The position numbers and the translations under genes are program-made. Below, in pieces: positions 26,889-34,705 of a stretch of DNA of 64,000 bases. Positions within the stretch are counted from its first letter, which is position 1. Every line of letters begins with the position of its first letter. This DNA comes from Metaruminococcus_A sp003150405 (lineage in GTDB: Bacteria > Bacillota > Clostridia > Oscillospirales > Ruminococcaceae), in the NCBI GenBank assembly GCA_902489745.1, contig CABUBB010000007.1:1-64000 (forward strand). The letters run 5' to 3'. Below the pieces are notes generated by a model. The model searched no databases, was not told the origin of the DNA, and was given only the letters and a program-made list of their open reading frames with translations.

Positions 26889-27317
26889 TTATTCTGCCAA
26901 ATCACTCTGGCAAAGAGGAGTAATGTTGTGTTTGGTGAGAATATCAATGGCCTTTTCATTGTCTTCTACACGGAAAACCATATAGGCAGTATCCTTTTTC
27001 CGTGCCGTAAACGCATACATATACTCAATATTGACGCCGTTGTCCCCAAGAATATCCGCAACCTCAGCGAGACCGCCGGAGACGTCATGAAGAGCTACCG
27101 CAATAACCGGAGTGATTTTAAAAACATAATCCGCATTTTTAAGCACGCAAGAGGTTTCGTAAACGTCGTCTACAATCACTCTTAAAATACCAAAATTTTT
27201 CTCTTCTGCAATCGAAAGCGCACGCATATCAATGCCGTTTTCACGCAAGAGATGGGTAAAAGCAGACAATTTACCTGGTTTATTTTCCAGAAAAACAGAA
27301 ATTTGCTTTACGGTCAT
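26889..27317 (-). CDS. Tandem ACT domain protein
   Basis: Two ACT domains in 142 residues: MTVKQISVFLENKPGKLSAF begins the first and ITPVIAVALHDVSGGLAEVAD the second. Such proteins bind amino acids and often lie next to phenylacetate-CoA ligase homologues, as here (17 bases after paaK). A role as amino-acid sensor or allosteric partner for the ligase is inference. Confidence 0.9.
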   Translation of the reverse strand: MTVKQISVFLENKPGKLSAFTHLLRENGIDMRALSIAEEKNFGILRVIVDDVYETSCVLKNADYVFKITPVIAVALHDVSGGLAEVADILGDNGVNIEYMYAFTARKKDTAYMVFRVEDNEKAIDILTKHNITPLCQSDLAE

Positions 27318-27334
27318 GCCACTCGCTTCCCTTC

Positions 27335-28636
27335 TTAATACAATTTACGGTTATCAACAATGCGGACAGCCTTTCCTTCACTGCGCGCAATGGTTTTCGG
27401 TGCCACCAGTTTGACATTTGCATAGATACCGAGCATAGATTTGAGCGCTTCAACCAGTTCTTTTTCCCTTGTAGAAACCTGGCTCATAGAATCGGAGAAC
27501 ATTTCAGGGGTCATTTCAACTTGAACGTCCAATGTATCGCTGTTATTGACACGGCCGACTACAATCTGGTAATTTGCCGGATACCCCTTATTGATGAGCA
27601 CCGTTTCAATCTGAGACGGAAAAACATTGACGCCTTTAACGATCAGCATATCGTCGCTGCGACCCATAGGCTTGGACATTTTCACATGGGTACGTCCACA
27701 GGAGCATTTTTCACGGGAAAGAACACAAATGTCACGGGTGCGGTAACGCAGCAGCGGAAATGCCTCCTTGGTGATACTGGTAAATACCAACTCACCTTTT
27801 TCACCGTCCGGAAGAACCTCCCCAGTATTTGGATCGATAATTTCAGCGATGAAATGATCTTCATTGATATGCATTCCGGTCTGCTCGCTGCACTCAAAGG
27901 ATACACCAGGGCCGGAAATTTCAGTCAAGCCGTAAATATCGTACGCTTTAATGCCAAGTGTTTTCTGAATATCCTGCCGCATCTCTTCACTCCAGGCTTC
28001 AGCGCCAAAAATACCGGCTTTGAGCTTGATTTTATCGCGCAGGCCGCGTTCAGTAATACTCTCACCTAAATAAGCAGCATAAGAAGGTGTGCAGCAGAGG
28101 ATGGTAGAACCAAGATCGCACATGAACTGAATCTGCCGGTCGGTATTGCCTGAGGACATTGGCAGGGTTAGCGAGCCGACCTTATGGGAACCCCCATTCA
28201 GTCCCGGACCTCCGGTGAAAAGTCCATAACCATAGCAGACATGCACTACATCGTCCTTGGTACCACCGGCCGCCATAATAGCACGGGCACAGCAGTCATC
28301 CCAAAGATCGATATCGTTCTGAGTATAGAACGCAACAACTCTTCTTCCGGTTGTGCCGCTGGTGGACTGAATGCGGACACAGTCACTGAGCGGACAAGCA
28401 AGAAGCCCGTAGGGATATGCATCCCGCAGGTCATCTTTGGTAATAAAGGGCAGCTTATGTAAATCGTCAACCGACTTGATATCATCCGGTGTAATGCCTT
28501 TTTCCTGCATTTTTTCCCGATAATATTTGACGTTGTCATATACACGTCTTACCGTCTTGACCAAGCGCTCATTCTGCCAGGCACGGATTTGTTCATGCGA
28601 GGCGCACTCGATCTCCGGCTGATAATAATGTTCCAT
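27335..28636 (-). CDS. paaK: Phenylacetate-CoA ligase family protein
   Basis: An AMP-forming acyl-CoA ligase. The nucleotide loop QSTSGTTGRR is near residue 100 and YGLTEISGPGVS near 235; the C-terminal swivel domain is present. In anaerobes these ligases often activate aryl acids made by indolepyruvate-ferredoxin oxidoreductase, but iorAB is not in this window, so the substrate remains open. The ATG at 28636 has AGGGG 9 bases upstream; the in-frame ATG at 28645 abuts that site. It forms a unit with the ACT gene. Confidence 0.92.
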   Translation of the reverse strand: MEHYYQPEIECASHEQIRAWQNERLVKTVRRVYDNVKYYREKMQEKGITPDDIKSVDDLHKLPFITKDDLRDAYPYGLLACPLSDCVRIQSTSGTTGRRVVAFYTQNDIDLWDDCCARAIMAAGGTKDDVVHVCYGYGLFTGGPGLNGGSHKVGSLTLPMSSGNTDRQIQFMCDLGSTILCCTPSYAAYLGESITERGLRDKIKLKAGIFGAEAWSEEMRQDIQKTLGIKAYDIYGLTEISGPGVSFECSEQTGMHINEDHFIAEIIDPNTGEVLPDGEKGELVFTSITKEAFPLLRYRTRDICVLSREKCSCGRTHVKMSKPMGRSDDMLIVKGVNVFPSQIETVLINKGYPANYQIVVGRVNNSDTLDVQVEMTPEMFSDSMSQVSTREKELVEALKSMLGIYANVKLVAPKTIARSEGKAVRIVDNRKLY

Positions 28637-28689
28637 GATAAACATCCCCTCTGATTTAACATTCCGGCAAAGCCAGATGAATTAAGTTA

Positions 28690-28718
28690 ATCATATCATC
28701 TCTTACCCTTTTAGTAAA
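28690..28718 (-). promoter_or_regulatory. Promoter of paaK-ACT
   Basis: Minus strand TTTACT (28713-28718), 17-base spacer, TATGAT (28690-28695). Predicted start near 28683, leader about 47 nt. Confidence 0.65.
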
Positions 28719-28774
28719 TAGTTTTTTGTTCTCCGTGTCAAAAATGGAATTTTGAACATGTATTCCTCTTTATT

Positions 28775-29386
28775 TTAAATATGATTATCCTGAACGAGTG
28801 ATAGAATAAGGAACCCGGTCGTTACCAGCAGGGTAAAATTACGGCTACGGAAAAGAAGCACCAAGCTAATTACTAGCATTGGAAGTACGACACACCAGGA
28901 GATGGTTTTGCAAATTACGGTTGCTGCTTTCAAGCTGAGAACGGCAGTAAAAATACGCTTTAAAATCATTCCGCCGTCTAAAGCTGCGACCGGGATTAAA
29001 TTGAACAGACCTATTGAAAGCTGAACCAATGCAATCTGGGTCCAGGCTGGATCTGGGCCAATACCGTAATACAACAAGAAGAAGGCGCAAAAATTAACCA
29101 TACAGCCGGCGGAAAGCGCGAACAAATCCTTGCCAAGCGTCAAATAGCGCTCAGATTGTGTAATACGCATCCCTTCAATGGAAAGAGAAACGCTTTTCGG
29201 CCGTTCACCGACGAGGAAATAGGCAATTACATGCCCAAGTTCATGGGTCACTGCTGCTAGGATACCGCAATAGCCATACCCTGTTCGATCTAGAATAAGG
29301 TAGATGGTCGTTACCGCAAAAAACAAAAACGAGAGTCTTACCTTGATGCCAAATACCCTAAACTGTAACATATCCTGTTTCCACAT
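28775..29386 (-). CDS. M50 site-2 protease family protein, SpoIVFB-like
   Basis: An intramembrane zinc metalloprotease of 203 residues. HELGH (about residues 47-51) supplies two zinc ligands and the catalytic Glu; NLIPVAALDGG (about 130-140) supplies the third ligand, Asp. About five to six membrane helices are visible. It overlaps the end of an M23 gene by 29 bases, the same order as spoIVFA-spoIVFB in Bacillus, where SpoIVFB cleaves pro-sigma-K. The sporulation role is inference from this pairing. A second start at 29371 is possible. Confidence 0.85.
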   Translation of the reverse strand: MWKQDMLQFRVFGIKVRLSFLFFAVTTIYLILDRTGYGYCGILAAVTHELGHVIAYFLVGERPKSVSLSIEGMRITQSERYLTLGKDLFALSAGCMVNFCAFFLLYYGIGPDPAWTQIALVQLSIGLFNLIPVAALDGGMILKRIFTAVLSLKAATVICKTISWCVVLPMLVISLVLLFRSRNFTLLVTTGFLILSLVQDNHI

Positions 29387-30326
29387 GCGATGGAAGGACC
29401 TTCAACGGGTCGATAAACACCCCGCCTACCGAAATATCAAAATGGCAGTGGTTGCCCGTTGAATAACCGGTATTGCCGACAAAACCTATGGTATCCCCTG
29501 CTTTAACCTGGTCACCCACCGCGACATTGAGACTGCTGCAATGCCCATAGCGGGTAATGGTGTTGTCATCGTGTTGGATGGCAACAAAATTTCCAAAGCT
29601 GACCGACGCTTGCGCCTGAATAACCGTACCGTCACGGAATGCTGCAATAGGCGTTCCCTCTTCCGCCGGGATATCAATTCCCTTATGGAAATCCGGCAAC
29701 CCGGTAATAGGATGACTGCGATAGCCGTAGCCGCAGCTGATAAGTCCGTGCAGAGGAACTACAAAGTCGGTTTGCAGAGGGGTTAAATCCATCTCAGACA
29801 AGCCGGCTGATTCTCGAAAAAGCGGCAATGGATTTTCTTCCCCGCCCATTCCCATTGCAAGACTGGAAGTGTCGGGAGGAAGTGAAATTGAGGAATTGGT
29901 ACTTTCCGAAGACATTTCAGAAGAACCGGAGGACGAAGAATTTGAAGCAGAAGAGCTATTTTGAGAATCCACGCTGGAAGATTCCCCCGAAGCGGCTGAT
30001 GAAGAATTCGACGCCGAAGCTCCAGCGGCAGCCGAACCGCTGTCGCTGGAAGACGCTGTCAAAAAGTCGGTAAATCCATTAAAGACCTCTGCCACTGTTT
30101 GAGTAATGCCTTTATCCCCCTGGACCTGTGTCTTAAAAAATTCCTTTAGCCCTTGGAGTCCTTCAGGACTACCGATATTGATAAAAAGCAATATAATAGC
30201 GGTGAGCAGAACGACAATGACTTGCGCCAGAAATAAATTTCCAATCCCCCCCTGTCTTCCAGGGTCCGGTTCAAGTTTGTCACTTTTCTTTTTTCGAAAT
30301 TCGTGGTAATCAATTGGATGCTCCAT
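29358..30326 (-). CDS. Membrane-anchored M23 (LytM) metallopeptidase, SpoIVFA-like
   Basis: The chain has one membrane helix (about residues 35-55), a long Ser-rich linker (about 95-155) and a C-terminal LytM domain. The zinc-site residues are all present: FHKGID (H-x3-D), RYGHCS and NHCHFD (H-x-H). In Bacillus SpoIVFA the LytM domain is thought to be degenerate, so this protein may be an active peptidase. AGGAG lies 8 bases before the ATG at 30326; upstream in-frame starts overlap that site. It is coupled to the M50 gene. Confidence 0.85.
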   Translation of the reverse strand: MEHPIDYHEFRKKKSDKLEPDPGRQGGIGNLFLAQVIVVLLTAIILLFINIGSPEGLQGLKEFFKTQVQGDKGITQTVAEVFNGFTDFLTASSSDSGSAAAGASASNSSSAASGESSSVDSQNSSSASNSSSSGSSEMSSESTNSSISLPPDTSSLAMGMGGEENPLPLFRESAGLSEMDLTPLQTDFVVPLHGLISCGYGYRSHPITGLPDFHKGIDIPAEEGTPIAAFRDGTVIQAQASVSFGNFVAIQHDDNTITRYGHCSSLNVAVGDQVKAGDTIGFVGNTGYSTGNHCHFDISVGGVFIDPLKVLPSHVETGYVTV

Positions 30327-30513
30327 TTTCATTTCTCCTATACCGTTTTTTCGAACGCACACATAAAGTGAACGCTACATTTTATTCCGATTGCAAAGAA
30401 AATAGACATCCATTGGCAAAGTGTTTCTCCGGTTCTGCAAAGCACTATTTCCCAGGAAATGCAATATGTTACCTTTTGCTGGATACCACACATCCAAATA
30501 AGATACGCCAAAT

Positions 30514-30543
30514 AAAAAGCCCGGAGAAATCTCCGGGCTTTTT
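30514..30543. terminator. Terminator after the transketolase genes
   Basis: Arms AAAAAGCCCGGAG and CTCCGGGCTTTTT around AAAT, a 13-bp perfect stem with T runs on both strands. Confidence 0.92.
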
Positions 30544-30554
30544 ATTTACAATGC

Positions 30555-31505
30555 TTATTTTTTTAAGCTCATAGCTTTTTGAACGGTTGCGGCAATGTTG
30601 CTTGCACACAGGCCGTATTTCTCAAGCAGTTTAACCGCCGGGCCGGATTTACCGAACTCATCGTTTACACCGACTTTAATCACCGGAATCGGACAATTCT
30701 CGGTGACAACATCTGCAACAGCAGAGCCGAGGCCGCCAATAACGCTGTGCTCCTCTGCCGTAACGATCAGACCGGTTTCTTTCGCCGCTTTGATGATGAT
30801 ATCCTTATCAATCGGCTTAATGGTGTGAATGTTGATGACGCGCGCATCAATTCCCTCTTCTTTCAGAGATTTTGCCGCTTCCATCGATTCATTGACCATC
30901 AGACCGGTGGCAATAATGGTAACATCCGAACCAGATTTGAGTTCAATCCCTTTGCCAAGCTCAAATTTATAGGTCGCCGGATCGTTGAAGATCGGGGTAG
31001 CAAGGCGGCCAAAACGGAGGTAAACCGGGCCGTCGATCTCACAAGCAGCAGCAACAGCAGCTTTTGCTTCGGTATCATCCGCAGGGTTGATAATAGTCAT
31101 ACCCGGAATAGTGCGCATCAGCGCGATATCCTCATTGCACTGATGGGTAGCGCCGTCTTCACCTACCGAAATACCGGCATGGGTAGCGCCAATTTTAACA
31201 TTGAGATGCGGATAGCCAATGGAATTGCGTACAATTTCAAAAGCGCGTCCAGCAGCAAACATTGCAAAGGTGCTTGCAAACGGAATTTTACCGGTTGCAG
31301 CCATACCAGCTGCAACGCCCATCATATTCGCCTCTGCAATACCGCAGTCAAAGAAACGCTCCGGGCATTTTTTCCAGAAAACCTGCGTTTGAGTGGCTCT
31401 GGCAAGGTCGGCGTCTAGAACAACAAGGTTTTCGTATTTATCGGCCAGCTCTGCAAGTGCTTCGCCATAGCTCTGTCTGGTCGCTTTTTTCATTACTTCG
31501 CTCAT
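30555..31505 (-). CDS. Transketolase, C-terminal subunit
   Basis: Carries the pyrimidine-binding and C-terminal domains of transketolase in a separate chain (316 residues). DCGIAEANMMGVAAGMA contains the catalytic Glu region that activates thiamine diphosphate, and GATHAGISVGEDGATHQ is the adjoining family motif. It needs the N-terminal subunit encoded 47 bases upstream. The ATG at 31505 has GGAGG 8 bases before it; the longer frame (31520) begins inside that site. Split transketolases are usual in Clostridia and archaea. Confidence 0.95.
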   Translation of the reverse strand: MSEVMKKATRQSYGEALAELADKYENLVVLDADLARATQTQVFWKKCPERFFDCGIAEANMMGVAAGMAATGKIPFASTFAMFAAGRAFEIVRNSIGYPHLNVKIGATHAGISVGEDGATHQCNEDIALMRTIPGMTIINPADDTEAKAAVAAACEIDGPVYLRFGRLATPIFNDPATYKFELGKGIELKSGSDVTIIATGLMVNESMEAAKSLKEEGIDARVINIHTIKPIDKDIIIKAAKETGLIVTAEEHSVIGGLGSAVADVVTENCPIPVIKVGVNDEFGKSGPAVKLLEKYGLCASNIAATVQKAMSLKK

Positions 31506-31552
31506 GAAAGAAACCTCCAATATATCATAAAAATCGAATCAATGCAAATGAA

Positions 31553-32392
31553 TTACAGCGCAGCATAAGCAGCTTTCAGCTCAGACATTGCCTGTTCATA
31601 CTGCTCAGCGTTCGGGGCAGAACCATGCCAAGCTGCATTGTTCTCCATAAAGGAAACGCCTTTGCCTTTCACACTCTTCTGAATAATGACAACTGGTTTT
31701 CCTTTAACCGATTTCGCCTCTTCAAAAGCGGCCTCAATCTTACTAAAGTCATGTGCATCGTCAAGATTGATGACATGCCAGTTGAATGCTTTGAATTTCT
31801 CATCAATCGGATACGGAGAGTTAACCTCATCAATTTTACCGTCGATCTGCAAACCGTTGTTGTCAACCACCGCAATCAGATTATCCAGTTTACGGAACCC
31901 TGCAAACATTGCAGCTTCCCAGACCTGTCCCTCCTGGATTTCACCGTCGCCAAGAATGGTGAATACACGGTAAGATTCGTCCGAAATTTTGGCGGAAAGC
32001 GCCATACCGCACGCTACTGAGATCCCTTGTCCAAGAGAACCGCTGCTCATATCAACGCCCGGAATGGTTTTCATATCCGGATGGCCTTGAAGCAGCCGGC
32101 CAACCTGACGAAGACCCTTGAGTTCATCTTCCGGGAAATAACCTTTCTGTGCCAGCACGGAATAGAGGCCCGGAGCGGTGTGACCCTTGGAAAGAACCAG
32201 ACGATCCCTTTCTTCCCACTTCGGATTTTTGGGATCTACCTTCATCTCCTTAAAATAAAGGTAGGTGAGCAAATCGGCAATCGAGAGTGAACCGCCCGGA
32301 TGACCCGACTTTGCGTTGAACACTGCTTCAATGACACCCATTCTCACTTTACAAGCAGTTTTCATCAGCTCGTTTTTTGTCGCCAAATCCAT
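31553..32392 (-). CDS. Transketolase, N-terminal subunit
   Basis: The thiamine-diphosphate phosphate-binding half (279 residues) for the non-oxidative pentose phosphate pathway. GHPGGSLSIADLL is near residue 30 and the TPP motif runs from GDGEIQEGQVWEA to DNNG (about 150-180). GGAGG precedes the ATG by 7 bases. No clear promoter was seen in the 61-base gap after the HAD gene, so read-through from upstream is possible. Confidence 0.95.
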   Translation of the reverse strand: MDLATKNELMKTACKVRMGVIEAVFNAKSGHPGGSLSIADLLTYLYFKEMKVDPKNPKWEERDRLVLSKGHTAPGLYSVLAQKGYFPEDELKGLRQVGRLLQGHPDMKTIPGVDMSSGSLGQGISVACGMALSAKISDESYRVFTILGDGEIQEGQVWEAAMFAGFRKLDNLIAVVDNNGLQIDGKIDEVNSPYPIDEKFKAFNWHVINLDDAHDFSKIEAAFEEAKSVKGKPVVIIQKSVKGKGVSFMENNAAWHGSAPNAEQYEQAMSELKAAYAAL

Positions 32393-32453
32393 AATAAAAC
32401 CTCCAATAAATAGTTTTGCATCACCAAAGGATATATTTCAACCGGGCAAAGCC

Positions 32454-33269
32454 CTAAAATTGACCTGATTCCAATAAAATATCGACCAAATTTGCAATGG
32501 CATGACGATCATTGTCACAAACAACCAAATCAGCCACCTGCTTTAACTCGTCCGGCGCATTCGCAACCGTGACGCCAAATCCTGCATTTTGAACCATTTC
32601 CAAATCGTTGTAGTAATCGCCAATTGCCACGATTTTATCCACCGGCACACCGGTTAACTCAGAAAGGCGATAGAGCGCACCGCCTTTGGTACAGCCGATT
32701 GGCAGCATTTCAAAATAATGGGTAAAGGAACGAACAAAACAAACACCGTCATAGTTCTGGGAAAGCATATAGGCTTCAAACTCGTCCATTTGAGAAGGTT
32801 CCAAGGCAAACAAGACTTTAAACCATCCTTTAGGAGCATCATCAACTGTTGTCATAATATGTTCCAGATGTTCGGTGTCCAGATGCTGGCGGACAATCTC
32901 ATTTTTACGCGCTACATAAATCTGGTTGTCCAGCAAAATTTCAATCCCAATATCCGGGAAACGTTCATAAACGTCTCGTACATAATCACGGGTTTTCTCT
33001 TTTAACAGCGAATGCCAAAGAATTTCACGGCGGTTAAAATCGTAAATGGTACCACCATTATAAAGAATCACCGGCATATCCAAATGAAGAAGGGGGACAT
33101 AATGCTCCAACGAAGGAATGGAACGCCCCGTTGCGACGGTGAAATACCCACCGTTTTGCCGGAAACGTGTAATCGCCTCAAGATTTTCCTTGGAAATCTG
33201 CTTGTCCGTCGTCAGCATTGTGCCGTCCATATCAGTGACAATCATCATACCATTCACTGAGTGCCGCAT
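32454..33269 (-). CDS. Cof-type HAD hydrolase
   Basis: A HAD phosphatase of the Cof/IIB group (271 residues). Motif I is TDMDGTMLTT with the nucleophile Asp, motif II TVATGRS, and motif IV IGDYYNDLEMVQNAG. Likely substrates are sugar phosphates or flavin/PLP precursors; sequence does not say. It is the last gene of the long miaB-to-HAD array; GGAGG 5 bases before the ATG at 33269 overlaps the stop region of the pseudouridine synthase gene. Confidence 0.92.
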   Translation of the reverse strand: MRHSVNGMMIVTDMDGTMLTTDKQISKENLEAITRFRQNGGYFTVATGRSIPSLEHYVPLLHLDMPVILYNGGTIYDFNRREILWHSLLKEKTRDYVRDVYERFPDIGIEILLDNQIYVARKNEIVRQHLDTEHLEHIMTTVDDAPKGWFKVLFALEPSQMDEFEAYMLSQNYDGVCFVRSFTHYFEMLPIGCTKGGALYRLSELTGVPVDKIVAIGDYYNDLEMVQNAGFGVTVANAPDELKQVADLVVCDNDRHAIANLVDILLESGQF

Positions 33270-33280
33270 GTAATCCTCCA

Positions 33281-34201
33281 CTATCGAATTTTATTGAGAA
33301 ATCGAACAAAATAGTCCGGAAGTTCGCTGGTAAATATCAACCGTTCACCAGTCGAAGGATGTGTAAAGCCAATGAGCTTTGCATGCAAACATTGTCCATG
33401 CAACTCCGTAATAACCCTTTTGGGTCCATAGACCGGATCGCCGGCAACCGGATGGCCAATCGCGGCCATATGCACCCGAATTTGATGGGTACGACCGGTT
33501 TCAAGCGTCACCTTCAAATGGGTAAAACCATCTAAATGCTCCAACACCTCATAGTGGGTAACGGCATTCCTAGAATGAGAATCTGTAACTGCCATACGCT
33601 TACGGTCAACTGGATGCCGACCAATCGGTGCGTTAATGGTTCCGGCAGCATCCTTTACATTGCCGTAGACTACCGTTTCATAAATGCGATCAAATGAGTG
33701 TTCTTTAATCTGTTCTGCAAGGCTGAGATGGGCTTTGTCATTTTTTGCGACCATTAAAAGGCCGCTGGTATCTTTATCGATTCGATGGACGATTCCCGGG
33801 CGAACAACGCCGTTAATACCCGATAAACTGCCCTTACAATGATACAGCAGTGCATTCACCAGGGTTCCAGACGAATTACCAGGTGCGGGATGCACCACCA
33901 TCCCTTTGGGCTTGTTTACAACAAGTAAATCGCTATCTTCATAGACGACATCCAACGGAATATTCTCCGGCGCAATTTCCAACTCCTGCGGTTCTGGTAC
34001 AACCAGTGTTATTTCATCTTTTCTTGACAATTTATAGTTTTTAGGAATTGTATTTCCATTGACGAATACTGCCTCATCTTCAATCAAGCGCTGTATGGCA
34101 GAACGTGAAAAATTCTCCAGACATTCCTGCAAGTATTTATCAATCCGCAAGCCGGACTGCTGATCTTCCACGGTAAAAACATACTTATTCCTCTCTGGCA
34201 T
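33281..34201 (-). CDS. RluD-family pseudouridine synthase with S4 domain
   Basis: Converts specific uridines in RNA (23S rRNA for RluD) to pseudouridine. The N-terminal S4 RNA-binding domain is residues about 10-70 (GLRIDKYLQECLENFSRSAIQ, outline). The catalytic motif is VHRIDKDTSGLL near residue 140, with GRTHQIRVHM further on. It overlaps the end of lspA, as in the Bacillus lspA-ylyB pair. The ATG at 34201 is preferred; an in-frame GTG lies at 34216. Confidence 0.93.
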   Translation of the reverse strand: MPERNKYVFTVEDQQSGLRIDKYLQECLENFSRSAIQRLIEDEAVFVNGNTIPKNYKLSRKDEITLVVPEPQELEIAPENIPLDVVYEDSDLLVVNKPKGMVVHPAPGNSSGTLVNALLYHCKGSLSGINGVVRPGIVHRIDKDTSGLLMVAKNDKAHLSLAEQIKEHSFDRIYETVVYGNVKDAAGTINAPIGRHPVDRKRMAVTDSHSRNAVTHYEVLEHLDGFTHLKVTLETGRTHQIRVHMAAIGHPVAGDPVYGPKRVITELHGQCLHAKLIGFTHPSTGERLIFTSELPDYFVRFLNKIR

Positions 34202-34682
34202 CACTTTTTTTCCCACGCTTAATATGCAACGAATCGGATTTATCGAAAAACAGAATATAAACCAACAAGCTGATGACGCCTAAGACAACCATGCAGTCGG
34301 CAAAATTAAAAATAGCAAAATTGACAAATTTAAATTCGATGTAGTCAATTACGCTTCCGCGGAAAATACGATCAATCAAATTACCGAGCCCCCCCGCAAG
34401 GATGACCGCAGCATGCCAGATAATAACCGTATTTTTAATTTTTTTGAAGGCAAGCAGGTAAATTAACGCAAGTATGACAATTCCCGTTAAGCCTATCAGG
34501 AACCAGCGCTGGCCATCAAACGAATTGAAAGCAGCGCCGGTATTCTCCACATAGGTGAAGCTGATAATTCCGGGGATAAACGACACGGTATCATTTAATT
34601 CCAAATTGGATTGAACAATCACCTTTATAATTTGGTCAATGCCCACCAACAATGCAGCCACTGCCAAAGCAATGTAAGAAAT
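34185..34682 (-). CDS. lspA: Lipoprotein signal peptidase (start uncertain, possibly AUU)
   Basis: LspA cleaves signal peptides of prolipoproteins in the membrane. The two catalytic aspartates lie in GNLIDRIFRGSVIDY and FNFADCMVV, and four membrane helices are visible. The family begins shortly before YIALAVAALLVGIDQ, but no ATG, GTG or TTG with a ribosome site lies there. AGAGGG is 7 bases before an ATT codon at 34682, which would give 165 residues, the usual length. Alternatives are TTG at 34700 and GTG at 34742, the latter 37 bases inside ileS. Confidence 0.85.
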   Translation of the reverse strand: MSYIALAVAALLVGIDQIIKVIVQSNLELNDTVSFIPGIISFTYVENTGAAFNSFDGQRWFLIGLTGIVILALIYLLAFKKIKNTVIIWHAAVILAGGLGNLIDRIFRGSVIDYIEFKFVNFAIFNFADCMVVLGVISLLVYILFFDKSDSLHIKRGKKSDAREE

Positions 34683-34705
34683 GGTAATCCCTCTTCTCAA
34701 ACGGT

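Noticed and set aside
30579..31418. A 279-codon plus-strand frame
   Set aside because: It lies antisense to the transketolase C-terminal gene, has no ribosome site and encodes no recognisable motif.
32420..32453. Short GGGC-TTT-GCCC hairpin after the HAD gene
   Set aside because: Only four base pairs and no T run; not a convincing terminator.
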